Origin: Pseudevernia furfuracea
Lineage: Eukaryota > Ascomycota > Lecanoromycetes > Lecanorales > Parmeliaceae
Reading direction: 5' to 3'
Length of the DNA: 64,000 nt
Assembly: GCA_022315425.1 (NCBI GenBank)
Contig: JAIUPT010000042.1
Coordinates: forward strand, 124,001 to 188,000
Shown here: positions 1 to 9,616 of the stretch, piece by piece
Layout: the number at the start of each line of letters is the position of its first letter
Position numbering within the stretch: position 1 is the stretch's first letter
Notes under the pieces: model-generated
Databases searched by the model: none
What the model was told of the DNA's origin: nothing
The model's input: the letters and a program-made list of their open reading frames with translations, nothing else
Position numbers and translations under genes: made by a program

Positions 1-690
1 GTTTCTCCTGCACGATTGGCAACGTGTAGAAACCTAGTCAAGATTTGCGCCCCTGAATCCCTTCAGATTCTTCGGCGTGGTCAAAAAGAGAACTGCAAAT
101 CGGGACCGATGGTAACCAACAAATACTTCAACAGTAATAGTGATTTGTTCCATCGGAACGATAAGGCCGTGGATTAGTTTGTGACAGGAGACTAAGCGAA
201 AATTGATAGTTCTGATGCCGTCTGCATCTTAGGAAGGAACAAGGATTTCATCATCAGGGCTGGTGCCAACATCTCACCCAATGCAATTGAAACATCTTTG
301 CCGAAGCTGTCAGGTATCATGGTAGGATTCAAGTTTCTCCTTAGATACAAGGTATAGACCGATCGAATCTAGGAAGCACAAGTCGTTAGAGTCGGAGACG
401 AATTTGCTAGAGACGTAGCAGTGGCTTTCGTCCACCTCAGAGATGAAAGCGGCATCACCTACTCAGAAATGGACGAATTCTGTCAAGTTTGGATGTGGAG
501 CCAGCTTTTGGCCTCGGTGCCTGCCAGAACCCACACGTCGGGATCTTGGGCTGTCGGACTGCCAGTTGACAAACATCTGGAAAGGTGAGGGAAAAATGGA
601 ATTGAGGCGTATTGTTCAAGACTACATTGTCCAAAAACTCGGACAGTCTCCAAAGCCTTTTGACCACACAGTGACATGGTGCCTGGGAGG
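1..690 (+). pseudogene. Decayed ANL-superfamily acyl-CoA ligase (AMP-binding), C-terminal part
   Basis: This is the 3' part of a broken AMP-dependent acyl-CoA ligase gene that enters from the left edge. In one frame (from about 85) the translation gives GPMVTNKYF, then a TGD motif, AKID, and GRNKDFIIRAGANISP: the hinge and A8 region of ANL enzymes, where the family has GYF...DGWF.TGD..ID...GR.KD.IIR.G.NI.P. Two in-frame stops lie inside it: TAG at 175-177, where the family has the Trp of DGWF, and TAA at 193-195. A possible intron runs about 325-372. The C-terminal domain (VGDEFARDVAVAFVHLRDESG) follows, then the frame shifts between about 480 and 540, after which the other frame reads GKMELRRIVQDYIVQKL, matching the C-terminal GK..K.ELR motif. 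Stops plus a frameshift argue for a pseudogene. The substrate cannot be told. Confidence 0.72.
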
Positions 691-1745
691 CAAAGCTGAA
701 GCACTGGGGGGACCGGGGGGGGGGAGACTACCTCATAAACTATGGCGATCATGCAAGAGGCATTTCTCCAGGCTAGTTAGCTGCTTCGTTCACCTTGAAG
801 TAGAGGGTTTGCTCGGTTGATTGGTGGAAGACAAGTTGAATGACGGGGGCATTTGTCCCGAGCTGTATCTTGCAGTTCATGGGTTTCCCAGTCACTGAAA
901 ATCTATTATCGCTGGAATGAGATTGATTATATTGATTCTTAGACTTCTTAGACTTGAGCCGAGACTTCAGAGAATGTAGTAAAATAATATCTATATATTT
1001 TATACGTTAAGAAAGAAGTGTTTACATATATGCTATGTTAATCAGATAATTTAGCGACTCTCGAATAGGGCTTCAAACGTCGTGTACTATTTTCATACTT
1101 TGAATACTTCTAGTATATTCTTCAGATCTATAGGTACCTATAATGATTTTCAAGTTACGGAGGTCGGCAGAGAAGGGACGGGTTTGCTAACCGCTAGACT
1201 AGACCAAAAGGTGATCACTGAGGATAAGTCACTACAATGGACTATGTACATCAGTTGTACGACCGCTCGCCCATCTTCGGCACCAAAAGTCCTGGACAAA
1301 GCCCTAACCCTACTTTTGGAAGGCGACCCCAAATTTGTATGTAAGGGCGTTATCCGACATGAGTCTTGGCGTCCAGGACTTTTGGTGCCGACCTCCGTAG
1401 CGATCATAACGATAGTAACGCAAAGATTTTTATATTATAATAATCTAGATATTCTATGTTGTTCGTACGAAGGCTGAATAGAATATGCATTACTGAGAAC
1501 GCGCAAAATGTAGTATCATAATATTTTGTGCAATTAAATTGATCTGGCTACTCTCGTCCGCCATACCACATCAGCCCTACAGACCTCGTCATTTGATGGC
1601 TACGCTAAGGCACCAACCGTTTCCGTGTTGCGAAGGGCTCCATTGTCACCTTCGAGCTTCATAGGAAATACAACACGTCTTTCCAACTAGTACCAGAGCT
1701 GCCGTTTTCGATACTATCAGATACCTCCCACACATTCTGAGCAAC
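691..1745. other. Intergenic, AT-rich, with an inverted-repeat element
   Basis: No gene is supported here. About 930-1150 is clearly more AT-rich than the surroundings. An inverted-repeat element lies at 1156-1399 (separate entry). The last 100-150 bp before the Vps21 start should hold its promoter and leader. Confidence 0.6.
1156..1399. mobile_element. MITE-like inverted-repeat element, copy 1
   Basis: The right end (1371-1390) and an internal left arm (1278-1297) are perfect 20-bp inverted repeats. The outer right extension ACCTCCGTA (1391-1399) has its partner, TACGGAGGTCGGCA, at 1156-1169, 108 bp left of the inner arm. So either the left terminal repeat was split by an insertion or a second truncated end lies at 1156. 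A related copy sits at 8872-8957. The element is about 120-240 bp, has no coding capacity, and looks like a non-autonomous DNA transposon; target-site duplications were not convincing. Confidence 0.6.
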
Positions 1746-2637
1746 ATGTCATCCCGGGTCTCCACTGGCGCTCGGCCAGGAGCTCGGTTTGCCCAGTTCA
1801 AGCTTGTCTTGCTTGGTTCGTGCATCCTGCCGCTTGCTGCTAGCCACCAAAACTGACCACGGCGTAGGAGAGTCTGCAGTAGGAAAGGTTGCTATTACAT
1901 TTCGAGCCGCACCTAGCACACAGAATGCTGACGCTCGCCCATTAGAGTAGTCTTGTCCTGAGATTTGTCAAGGTCAGTGACCCAACAGCTGCTTCTTCCG
2001 CCAGTGCAACGGAGTTGAGCTGCGAAATGGTTGCTGATACTTTTCAAGGATCAATTCGACGACTACAGAGAATCTACTATCGGAGCTGCCTTCCTTACAC
2101 AAACCATCTCCCTCGACGATGCCACGACTGTCAAGTTCGAAATATGGGATACAGCAGGCCAAGAGAGATATAAGTCGCTTGCACCGATGTACTATAGAAA
2201 TGCAAACTGTGCAGTCGTCGTTTACGATATTACACAAGCGGTATGTGACTTGCGGGACGCCCACCGAAGTCCTGCTAACAGGATGGTAGTCGTCTCTGGA
2301 TAAGGCAAAGTCATGGGTGAAGGAGCTCCAAAGGCAGGCAAATGAAAATATCATCATCGCTCTGGCAGGGAACAAATCAGACCTTGTTGCGGAACACCCA
2401 GACAAACGTGCCATTACAACAGCAGATGCCGAAGCATACGCACGGGAGGCTGGGCTATTGTTCTTCGAGACATCAGCAAAGACTGCGGAGAATGTTCGAG
2501 AATTATTCACAGCGATTGCACGGAAATTACCACTTGAACAAGCAGGGAACCGCGGTATGAGGGCGAATCCACGACAAGGGGTTGACCTTAGACCCGAAGC
2601 GCCTGGGACACAAGGTGGTGGAGCTTGCAACTGTTAG
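1746..2637 (+). CDS. VPS21: Rab5-family small GTPase Vps21/Ypt5 (early endosome)
   Basis: Rab GTPase that directs fusion at early endosomes. Exons: 1746-1815, 1868-1887, 1946-1972, 2049-2240, 2290-2637, giving 218 aa, the normal size for this family. Visible motifs are the P-loop G-ESAVGKS spread over exons 1-3, the effector loop ending in TIGAAF, the WDTAGQE motif, the guanine-specificity motif NKSD and the SAK motif in ETSAKT. The C-terminus ends in CNC, a double-cysteine prenylation signal for Rab geranylgeranyl transferase. The sequence TIGAAFLTQT and the segment AKSWVKELQRQAN are typical of Rab5 rather than Rab7 or Ypt1. Two neighbouring micro-exons (20 and 27 nt) carry the P-loop, so automatic gene callers may truncate the protein. 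The start is the first ATG in frame and gives a normal N-terminus. Confidence 0.95.
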
Positions 2638-3235
2638 TTGGCTGTTGGAGGTATTCTCTACGGATGATAAGTCACAGTAAAATGATAAAGGGATGTAGTG
2701 GGTAGTCTTCGGACGAGATGATTCTTCGGTCGATGGGAGGTGTGTCAGCTTCGCTGAGATAATTGCTGAGTCTCAAGCGAGTCACTGGAATCGGCGTTTT
2801 CGGCATGCTCTGCACTCATGGCGTCTGTCGTAGGTGTATATTGGTATCGTTGGTGCCGCATGGATCCTTATACCAACTAGAGTCTTAACATCAGGGACAA
2901 ATACAATATGCAAATACCATCAACACATTCACTGCTCTCTATACGTTCAGTCATTCTTTACCTCCGAGATATTAGAGGATTTTGTGTCAATTGTCGTCAG
3001 TCGTCACACTCTGAACAATTTGGATCTGGGTTGGACTTGCGTATACTAGGCTATGGAACGCCGTAGTGTAGCGCACCTCCAGCCCGAAGCTTTGCCTCCG
3101 CAAGTTGGCAACTTTTGCATTCGAAAGACACACGACAGAAACATTACAGTCCATACTCAGCTCTGCTGCTTATAATCCCCCATACCGTCATTGTTCTTAC
3201 TCAACTCCCCCGGCCTTCTTTCATGAGCGTTCAGC
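2638..3235. other. Intergenic region, Vps21 3' side and Sar1 promoter
   Basis: Tandem plus-strand spacing of about 600 bp. No coding signal is convincing. Short pyrimidine-rich stretches (3181-3230) lie directly before the Sar1 start, as is usual for fungal core promoters and leaders. Confidence 0.5.
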
Positions 3236-4189
3236 ATGTTCATCATTAACTGGTGTAAGCTGCCACCTAGCTTCTTTCTACTGAAATAGCATGGCCTGCT
3301 CCCCTTCCTCTATTTCCTGCCTGCGAATACAGGAGCTGACACGTTGGTTACTCCGACAGTCTGGGACGTTCTCGCCTCTCTGGGGCTCCTGAACAAGCAT
3401 GCCAAACTCCTCTTTCTCGGCCTAGATAATGCGGGCAAGACTACGCTCCTGCACATGTTAAAGGTACGTCCTCTCTACAAGGCTCTCCTTCATTGTCGAG
3501 CAGATCAGCATGAGCTCGACGGGAGTGGGCAAGTTGAGATCCTCCTGCTGACAGTGTAAGTAGAATGACCGAGTCGCTATCTTACAACCTACTCTACATC
3601 CCAGTATGCTCTACCACGCCCACCGTTTTCTCCCTATCGCAAACTGACCCTTTCAGCTTCCGAAGAGCTCGCCATAGGCAACTGCCGATTCACAACCTTC
3701 GATCTCGGTGGCCATCAACAAGGTGTGTTTTGCCTCGCTTGTCCCGCCTTCATTGATAGCTCTGGGGCCACATGCTGAATGCTTCTTTTTCTTCTAGCCC
3801 GTCGTTTATGGAAAGATTACTTCCCCGAAGTCTCTGGAATCGTGTTCCTTGTTGACGCAAAAGATCACGAGCGCTTCGCCGAATCGAAAGCCGAGCTCGA
3901 CGCCCTCCTTACAATGGAAGAGCTGAGCAAGGTCCCATTTTGTATCCTCGGAAATAAGATTGATCACCCAGATGCTGTTAGCGAGGAGGATTTAAGGCAT
4001 CAGCTGGGCATGTGGCAGACGACGGGAAAGGGCAAGGTGCCGTTGGAGGGTGTGAGGCCAATTGAGGTCTTCATGTGCAGTGTTGTTATGCGGCAGGGTG
4101 AGTGCACAAAATAGTAGATGACCAGAGACAGAGCTGACTCTTTAATAGGATATTACGAAGCTTTCCGTTGGCTGTCAAACTACGTCTAA
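3236..4189 (+). CDS. SAR1: COPII coat GTPase Sar1
   Basis: Sar1 starts COPII vesicle assembly at the endoplasmic reticulum: its GTP form inserts an N-terminal amphipathic helix and recruits Sec23/24. Exons: 3236-3254, 3360-3463, 3564-3603, 3657-3722, 3798-4097, 4149-4189, giving exactly 189 aa, the usual fungal length. Seen: hydrophobic N-terminus MFIINWFWDVLASLG, P-loop GLDNAGKT, HPTSEEL switch I, DLGGH switch II, NKIDHPDAVSEEDLR, and the C-terminus WLSNYV. It has no N-terminal Gly, which separates it from Arf (not myristoylated). Most fungal Sar1 proteins begin MWIINW; here the second residue is Phe. The first exon is only 19 nt, so the start is easily missed. The adjacent Vps21 gene on the same strand is also a trafficking GTPase. 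Confidence 0.96.
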
Positions 4190-4704
4190 ACCAACTGTCC
4201 TCCGCAACAGCATTCGAAGATAGAGAAGGGGCGCGAAAGCCGAGCGATACCCGAAGACTCTGCAAGATAGACGGATCCATATTTCCATGTTGGTGTATGG
4301 CGTGTCTCGATGTTAGATGCGGTCATGTAGATTTCTCCAGCGAAACCCCATAGCGAATGTACCATTCACTTTCCACAGTAACCTGATCGCTACAGTTAGA
4401 GCGTAAGCCGGTTTTGTTGTTGCTTTCAGGGTGTCGCACCTCTTTAGTACCCTCTTTCATCTCCATCGGCATTGAGATCAAGATGCCGATGCCAGCACGA
4501 TCCCTGTGGCGAAAAGATTGAGTATTCCAGTATTTCCAGAAATGGGCGCTAGTAAGATTCTCCGCTACTTGTACTCTATCCGATGTAAAGCCGGAGCTCG
4601 GGCAACTTTTCGCGCGCACGGATTTTCTCGACGCCAGCGGATTCCATAGATACACTTCATTCTGCCATATTTCGACGTATTATGTGACATTGAAAAACGT
4701 AGTC
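4190..4704. other. Intergenic region between Sar1 and Nop7
   Basis: About 500 bp with no supportable gene on either strand. It should hold the Sar1 terminator and the Nop7 promoter; no specific motif stood out. Confidence 0.45.
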
Positions 4705-6993
4705 ATGGGAAGAATAAAGAAGAAGGGTAAAGATAATCACATTGACTAACTGATCCATGTTAACAAGACTCGCAGGAACGGCCGGTCAAGCCAAGAACTT
4801 CATTACTAGGTGTGTACATGCTTGATGATTTCCTTCGGGATGTAGTAGCTGACTTTCCACAGGACTCAGGCAGTACGCAAGCTTCAAGTGTCCTTACCAG
4901 ACTTCCGACGTCTATGCATTTACAAAGGTGTGCAAATGTCAAATATTTCGTATCAAAGCCGTTACTTGACAATTGGGCAGGCATATATCCTCGAGAACCC
5001 AGAAGCAAGAAAAAGGCATCCAAGTCTTCCACCCCCTCTACCACCTTCTACTACACTCGAGACATTCAATACCTCCTACATGAGCCGCTCCTCGCCAAGT
5101 TCAGAGACCACAAAGCGCTGGGAAAGAAGATATCAAGGCATCTAGGTCGTGGTGAGGTTGGAGATGCTGCACGGTTGGAGAAGAAAGGAGCAACGAAGCT
5201 TTCGCTTGATCATATCATCAAGGAAAGGTACCCGACAGTAAGCTTTCCGATTTGAGAGACGGGATCTCAGACTCTAGCTAGTGGGCTATCGCTGATTGTA
5301 CCTGGCGCCTCAGTTTGTCGACGCTCTCCGCGACCTTGACGATGCATTGTCTCTGCTGTTCCTCTTCGCCAGCCTGCCATCTACGTCTACTGTTCCACCA
5401 AAGACCATAGCTCTCTGCCAACGATTATGCCTCGAATTCGAACACTACCTGATCACAACAAATTCACTGCGGAAATCATTTCTTTCCATCAAAGGTATCT
5501 ACTACCAAGCCACCATACAAGGTCAAGATATACTATGGCTTGTGCCATACAAGTTCGTACAGCGAGTGACAGGGGATGTGGATTTCAGAATAATGGGCAC
5601 ATTTGTGGAATTCTATACAACTCTGCTCGGCTTTGTCAACTTCCGGTTATACACATCTATTGGTCTTATCTATCCTCCAAGATTCAATGCGAAGAGCGAC
5701 GAGCTAGGCGGCGAGCTGGGTGCAATTACTCTAGAGGGAAGGGGCATCGAGGAGCCCAAACAGATCGAGTCGGTCAACAGACCCGTCAATAGTGAGGTAA
5801 ACGGAGAAATGAAGCCAACAAAATCAAACGAAGAAATTCAACAGCAAATTGCTGCCATCAAGGAGGGTCCAGACGCAGAGCAGGACGTTTCACAAGGCCA
5901 AGACCAATACCAGGCTCCAGACCAGGCAATCAACGACACTATTGATACCTTCGAAACCACTGGAGATGACGCAGATGTGCTAACACAACCCCAAGCCAGC
6001 AGCAATGAAGCCGGTTCACTCTTCGCGCCTTTGACATTTTTCCTGTCTCGAGAGACACCTCGGCAGCCACTCGAATTCATTCTTCGTGCCTTCGGTTGCA
6101 AGCGAGTAGGTTGGGACGCCATTTTGGGCGACGGTGCCTTTACGAACAACGAGGCCGATCCAACTATCACACATCAAATAGTCGACCGTCCGCCCATCGC
6201 AAGCCCTCCCGAAGAACCCCAAGTCTCCGAGAATCCCTCGTCCACAACGGTCGTTGAGCCTGGGCGCAGATTTCCCGGCCGAACATTGGTTCAGCCTCAG
6301 TGGGTATGGGACTGCATCAACGAAGTCAAGCTTCTGCGACCTGATCTGTACGGGCCCGGCGCGACCCTACCTCCGCACCTTAGTCCATGGGTCAAGCCGA
6401 AAAAGGGCGCTTACGACCCAAGCGCGCCGTTAGCGGAACAGGAACGCGAAGGCGAAGCAGAGGAAGCTGAAGGGCTTTCCGACGAAGAAGACGAAGAAGC
6501 GCAGGTGGAAGATGAGGAGGAGGAATCCGATGACGCTGCGGAAGACGGCGCAGCAACACCAGTAGCAGCCAAGCTGCAAGACAACCACGGCATGACCGTT
6601 GCAGGCAGCGAGTCCGAATCCGAGCCGGCCTCGGAAGCCGACTCCTTCGCAGGTTTTGACTCCGCTCCGGAATCCGACGCCGAGCCGACCCTCACCCAGC
6701 ACCAACGCGAACTCGAAGCCGAAGCCGCCGGTCTCACGTTCTCGGAAACGTTGACAAAGGCCAACGGGCAGCCCGTGAAGGGGATACTGAAAGGCAGTAA
6801 GGGAGACGAGGCTAGGAAGCGGGGAGCTAAGAAACGTAGGGAGGAGGAAGAGGAGCTGGAGAGGAGGAAGATGATGATGGGGCGGAAGAAGCGGAAGGTG
6901 CTGGATAAGATGTTGTATTCGAACCGGCAAAAGGAGTCGGAGGCGGAGGCATTGAGGGCGAAGAGGAGAAAGATTGAAGCCGGGAAGGCGTAG
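4705..6993 (+). CDS. NOP7: Pescadillo homolog Nop7 (PeBoW complex, 60S ribosome biogenesis)
   Basis: Nucleolar protein that works with Erb1 and Ytm1 in the PeBoW complex for 27S pre-rRNA processing. Exons: 4705-4726, 4776-4809, 4863-4927, 4981-5237, 5314-6993, giving 685 aa. The start gives MGRIKKKG followed by GTAGQAKNFITR, the conserved pescadillo N-terminus. Residues about 40-330 are the pescadillo domain (SLPDFRRLC, GIYPREPRSKKKA, FYYTRDIQYLLHEPLL, LYTSIGLIYPP). A BRCT domain lies at about 360-465 (GCKRVGWDAIL to QPQWVWDCINE). The tail has a long acidic block (about 500-560) and then a strongly basic region with nuclear-localisation-type KKRR and RKKRK clusters, a usual layout for fungal Nop7. 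It converges on the FPGS gene with about 130 bp between stops. Confidence 0.95.
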
Positions 6994-7123
6994 AGTAGTT
7001 GGCTCCGCTCTGTGATGTGAACAATGCAGGCGATAGTGCGAGCTAAGCTGAATGTCCACGTTGCGAAGAAAGTATTTTCTGTTGCATGTTGAGTGCAAAT
7101 TGCCCCATAATACAGGACTCTAT

Positions 7124-8834
7124 CTAGCCTTTGCCCGTCTCCAACACCTCCAAGAACCCCCCGACCAAATGCACGCTTCCAGTCACCAGCACCATCGCAT
7201 CCCCCTCGGCATCTCCTTTTCCCACTCCGGCAACGTCCCTACACCATTCCACCGCTTCCTCGATACTCCCCTTGACCTCAACCACAGTCTGAGGATCCAA
7301 CCCCCTCCACGTCTCCGCTAAACCTCTCTGCACCTCGAGTCTTTCAACGGCTGTGGAGCTAGTGTTCATACTCATGAGATCAGGCCTGTACCCCTCCGCT
7401 TTAAACGTAACGTTGGTGCAGAAAACCGCATGTGTAAAAGGTTGCCCGTTGTGCAAAGCGGAGGCAAGGCTGCCGTGAAGGGCCTTGGCGAGCGCGTTGG
7501 CGTCGCGGGTTTGTTGGTTGAAGAGGAGGATGCGCGTCCGTTGTGGGGATTGGGAGGGAGGGATCTGAGAAGCGAACCAGGACCCTGCGACATCGATGCT
7601 TTCGAGTGTGTGGCCGCTGTCGATGTGCCATGCGATGCCCTTCTCGCGGCGTGTTTCGCAGCGGCCGGGCCAGCGCACTTCTTCGAGGCCGTGGATGAAT
7701 TCCGGAGGAAGCTCCCCGTGGCGCTTGGGATCTTGTTGGCCGAGAGCCACGAGGTGAGCGTCCACAATGGCCACAGCGAGGCTGGCGTTTGTCTTCTGGA
7801 AGTCGGCGGCCAGCCCAAGCTTAATGCCCTGGAGCGCTGGGTCTTGGTCGATTACGTGGAGCTTCGTAGGGACCTCACCCGCACGCTTTCGGAGGACCTC
7901 GACGGCAGCTGGAGGTTGAGGGGCTGTAAAACAAGGAGCGCTGGCCTTCATTATCCCACCCTTATGCCACGCGATGTCTTCAATGGTATTCCCCAGCATA
8001 GCCGTATGATCGATTCCCAGACTCGTGATGCCAGTGACCGTAGGATTGACAAGGATGTTCGTGCTATCGTATTCGCCGCCAATGCCGCATTCGATTACAG
8101 CAGTATCGACGCCCTCGCTCAAATACGTATGATACGCCATCAGGGTCAGGAATCTGAAGTAGACCGGTTTGGCTGTGTTGTCTGGTGGCTCGCCCTTCGC
8201 TTTCGCTGCCTCCTCTAATCGATCCCATGTTTCGAAGAAGTATTTGGCGAATGTTTCCTCGGACAGGGGCTGGTTATTGATCTGGATGCGTTCACGAACA
8301 AATCGGAGATGAGGTGAGGTATAGAGACCAATCTTATGGAGCAACGGTCTCGATTCAGAGGTAGAGGAATGCCGGTACTGTCCTAAGATCGAAGAGATGA
8401 AAGCACTTGTCGAACCCTTTCCCTTAGTCCCGGAAATGTGTATAGCGTTCAATCGGTCGAGGTCAGATGGCTGCCAATCGTCTCAGCCTAGCTGTGTCTG
8501 CAAGACTTCATTTGCAGTAATGGTAGAGGCTCACACCTCGTATCCAATCCTGCGGCACCACTCAATCATCTCAGGAATAGCGTTTTTGTTCATGCTCATG
8601 CCAGACTTCCTAATGGCATCCATGACAGCGAAATTAGTCTGTAGTGTATTGAGAGCAGCAACGGCGTCCTGTGATATCGTTGAGTTGGGACATGTACACA
8701 GGGAGAAGCCGACTTACTGCATATGTGCGGCCTACCATCGTCGCGGGCGCTGTGGAGAGGCGCCTTGTCAGGAAGAGAGATTTGCGGAGCAAGTGGGAAA
8801 GAACGGGCTGTGAAAGGCATGATATTCTGTGCAT
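7124..8834 (-). CDS. MET7: Folylpolyglutamate synthase, probable mitochondrial and cytosolic forms
   Basis: Adds glutamates to folates so that they are retained and used in one-carbon metabolism. Exons on minus: 8834-8718, 8668-8537, 8470-7124, giving 531 aa. Seen: DRLNAIHISGTKGKGSTSA, the ATP-binding P-loop of the Mur-ligase/FPGS fold (about residues 96-104), the LFTSPHL-like TSPHLRFVRERI, the YFFETWD segment, and NPTVTGITSLGIDHTAMLGNT. The first 32 residues are rich in Arg, Ser and Leu and have no acid (RKSLFLTRRLSTAPAT), a typical mitochondrial presequence, and Met33 begins MVGRTYA, the conserved start of cytosolic forms. Two start codons (8834 and 8738) could therefore make two isoforms. 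The upstream region is shared with the divergent acyltransferase gene. Confidence 0.93.
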
Positions 8835-8871
8835 CAGCGCATGCTGGCTATTGCTTCCGAGGCTCGTACTC

Positions 8872-8957
8872 TACGGAGGTTGGCACGCAAAGTCCTGGAC
8901 AAGCCCTAACCCTACTTTCGGAAGACTGCCCCAACCCTGTAAGCGGTGCGTTATCCG
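8872..8957. mobile_element. MITE-like element, copy 2 (one end preserved)
   Basis: Begins with TACGGAGGTTGGCAC and continues AAAGTCCTGGACAAGCCCT, then CTTTCGGAAG and GCGTTATCCGA. It matches the body of copy 1 (about 1278-1357) with scattered changes over some 85 bp. Here the outer TACGGAGGT joins directly to the inner arm, which shows what the uninterrupted end looks like. I could not find the opposite end, so this copy is probably truncated or diverged. Confidence 0.6.
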
Positions 8958-9466
8958 AACTTAACATTGAGCGCTAATCAATCCGAAGGGGCTTGGCGAA
9001 AACCACGTCTGAGGGACTGAGGCGAGGCAAATGACTGCCACATAGGAGATCGTTCTCACCTCTTATGCTCTGGGACCCAAGCTGCTTCGCCCATGTCTTC
9101 TTATTAATATGTCTGATGTTCTGTGACCGATCATTTCGCTTTCAATGCCGATTCGGTAGACTCCGCAATCTTCCAGGTAAGTGAGACAACATAACCAATG
9201 ACAGTACTAGTCTACGTGAACAGTCTCTCAATTCGCCCATCTTGGAAAAGGATTTGAACGTGTTTGCTGCTTTCTCCCGCATGTACGTCAGGAAAATCGT
9301 CATGAAGAATTCTCTGTGACGGCTCAAATGGTCAAATCCATCTCCTTTTCCTGTAAACTTATCTACATGCACATGGCTGCTTGGCCCTCAGATTGCACAA
9401 ACCTGCGGAGGCATTATTCCGGCTGTCCGGCAGGCAGCTATGGGTCAAACATGTCGGGTAGAATGT

Positions 9467-9482
9467 TACGGAGTACTCCGTA
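9467..9482. promoter_or_regulatory. 16-bp perfect palindrome TACGGAGTACTCCGTA
   Basis: Reads the same on both strands, 135 bp before the acyltransferase start. The half-site TACGGAGTA recurs at 51448-51456 downstream of PAL, and the related TACGGAGG begins the MITE-like ends. It may be a binding site for a dimeric regulator (CGG half-sites as for Zn2Cys6 factors) or an element footprint; the sequence alone cannot decide. Confidence 0.35.
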
Positions 9483-9616
9483 GAGGTTCTCACGTTGCGC
9501 AAAAATGGCGCAAAAATGTTGCAACTGTTTTCACCAATCCTCGTATTTAAATTAGCGTCCGACATCTGGTTTCCCTTTTTCTATCCGCTTGCTCTCTCTT
9601 GCATTATCATCATCAA

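Larger units (their letters stand above)
8835..9616. promoter_or_regulatory. Divergent promoter region, FPGS (-) and acyltransferase (+)
   Basis: 780-bp spacer between two divergent genes. It holds a second copy of the inverted-repeat element (8872-8957), directly beside the FPGS start, a 16-bp perfect palindrome (9467-9482) and a TATA-like TATTTAAAT near 9544-9552, about 65-75 bp before the acyltransferase ATG. No gene is supported inside. Confidence 0.5.

Noticed and set aside
443..820. 125-codon open frame as a separate gene
   Set aside because: Its middle (GKMELRRIVQDYIVQKL) is the C-terminus of the ANL relic in a shifted frame; the ends have no homology signal.
1302..1313. Telomere-like CCCTAACCCTAC (also at 8904-8915)
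   Set aside because: Only about two units, and both copies lie at the same place inside the MITE-like element, so this is element sequence and not an interstitial telomere.
6430..7098. 222-codon minus-strand frame opposite Nop7
   Set aside because: Antisense to acidic and basic low-complexity Nop7 tail; Leu/Pro/Val/Gly composition is that of a shadow.
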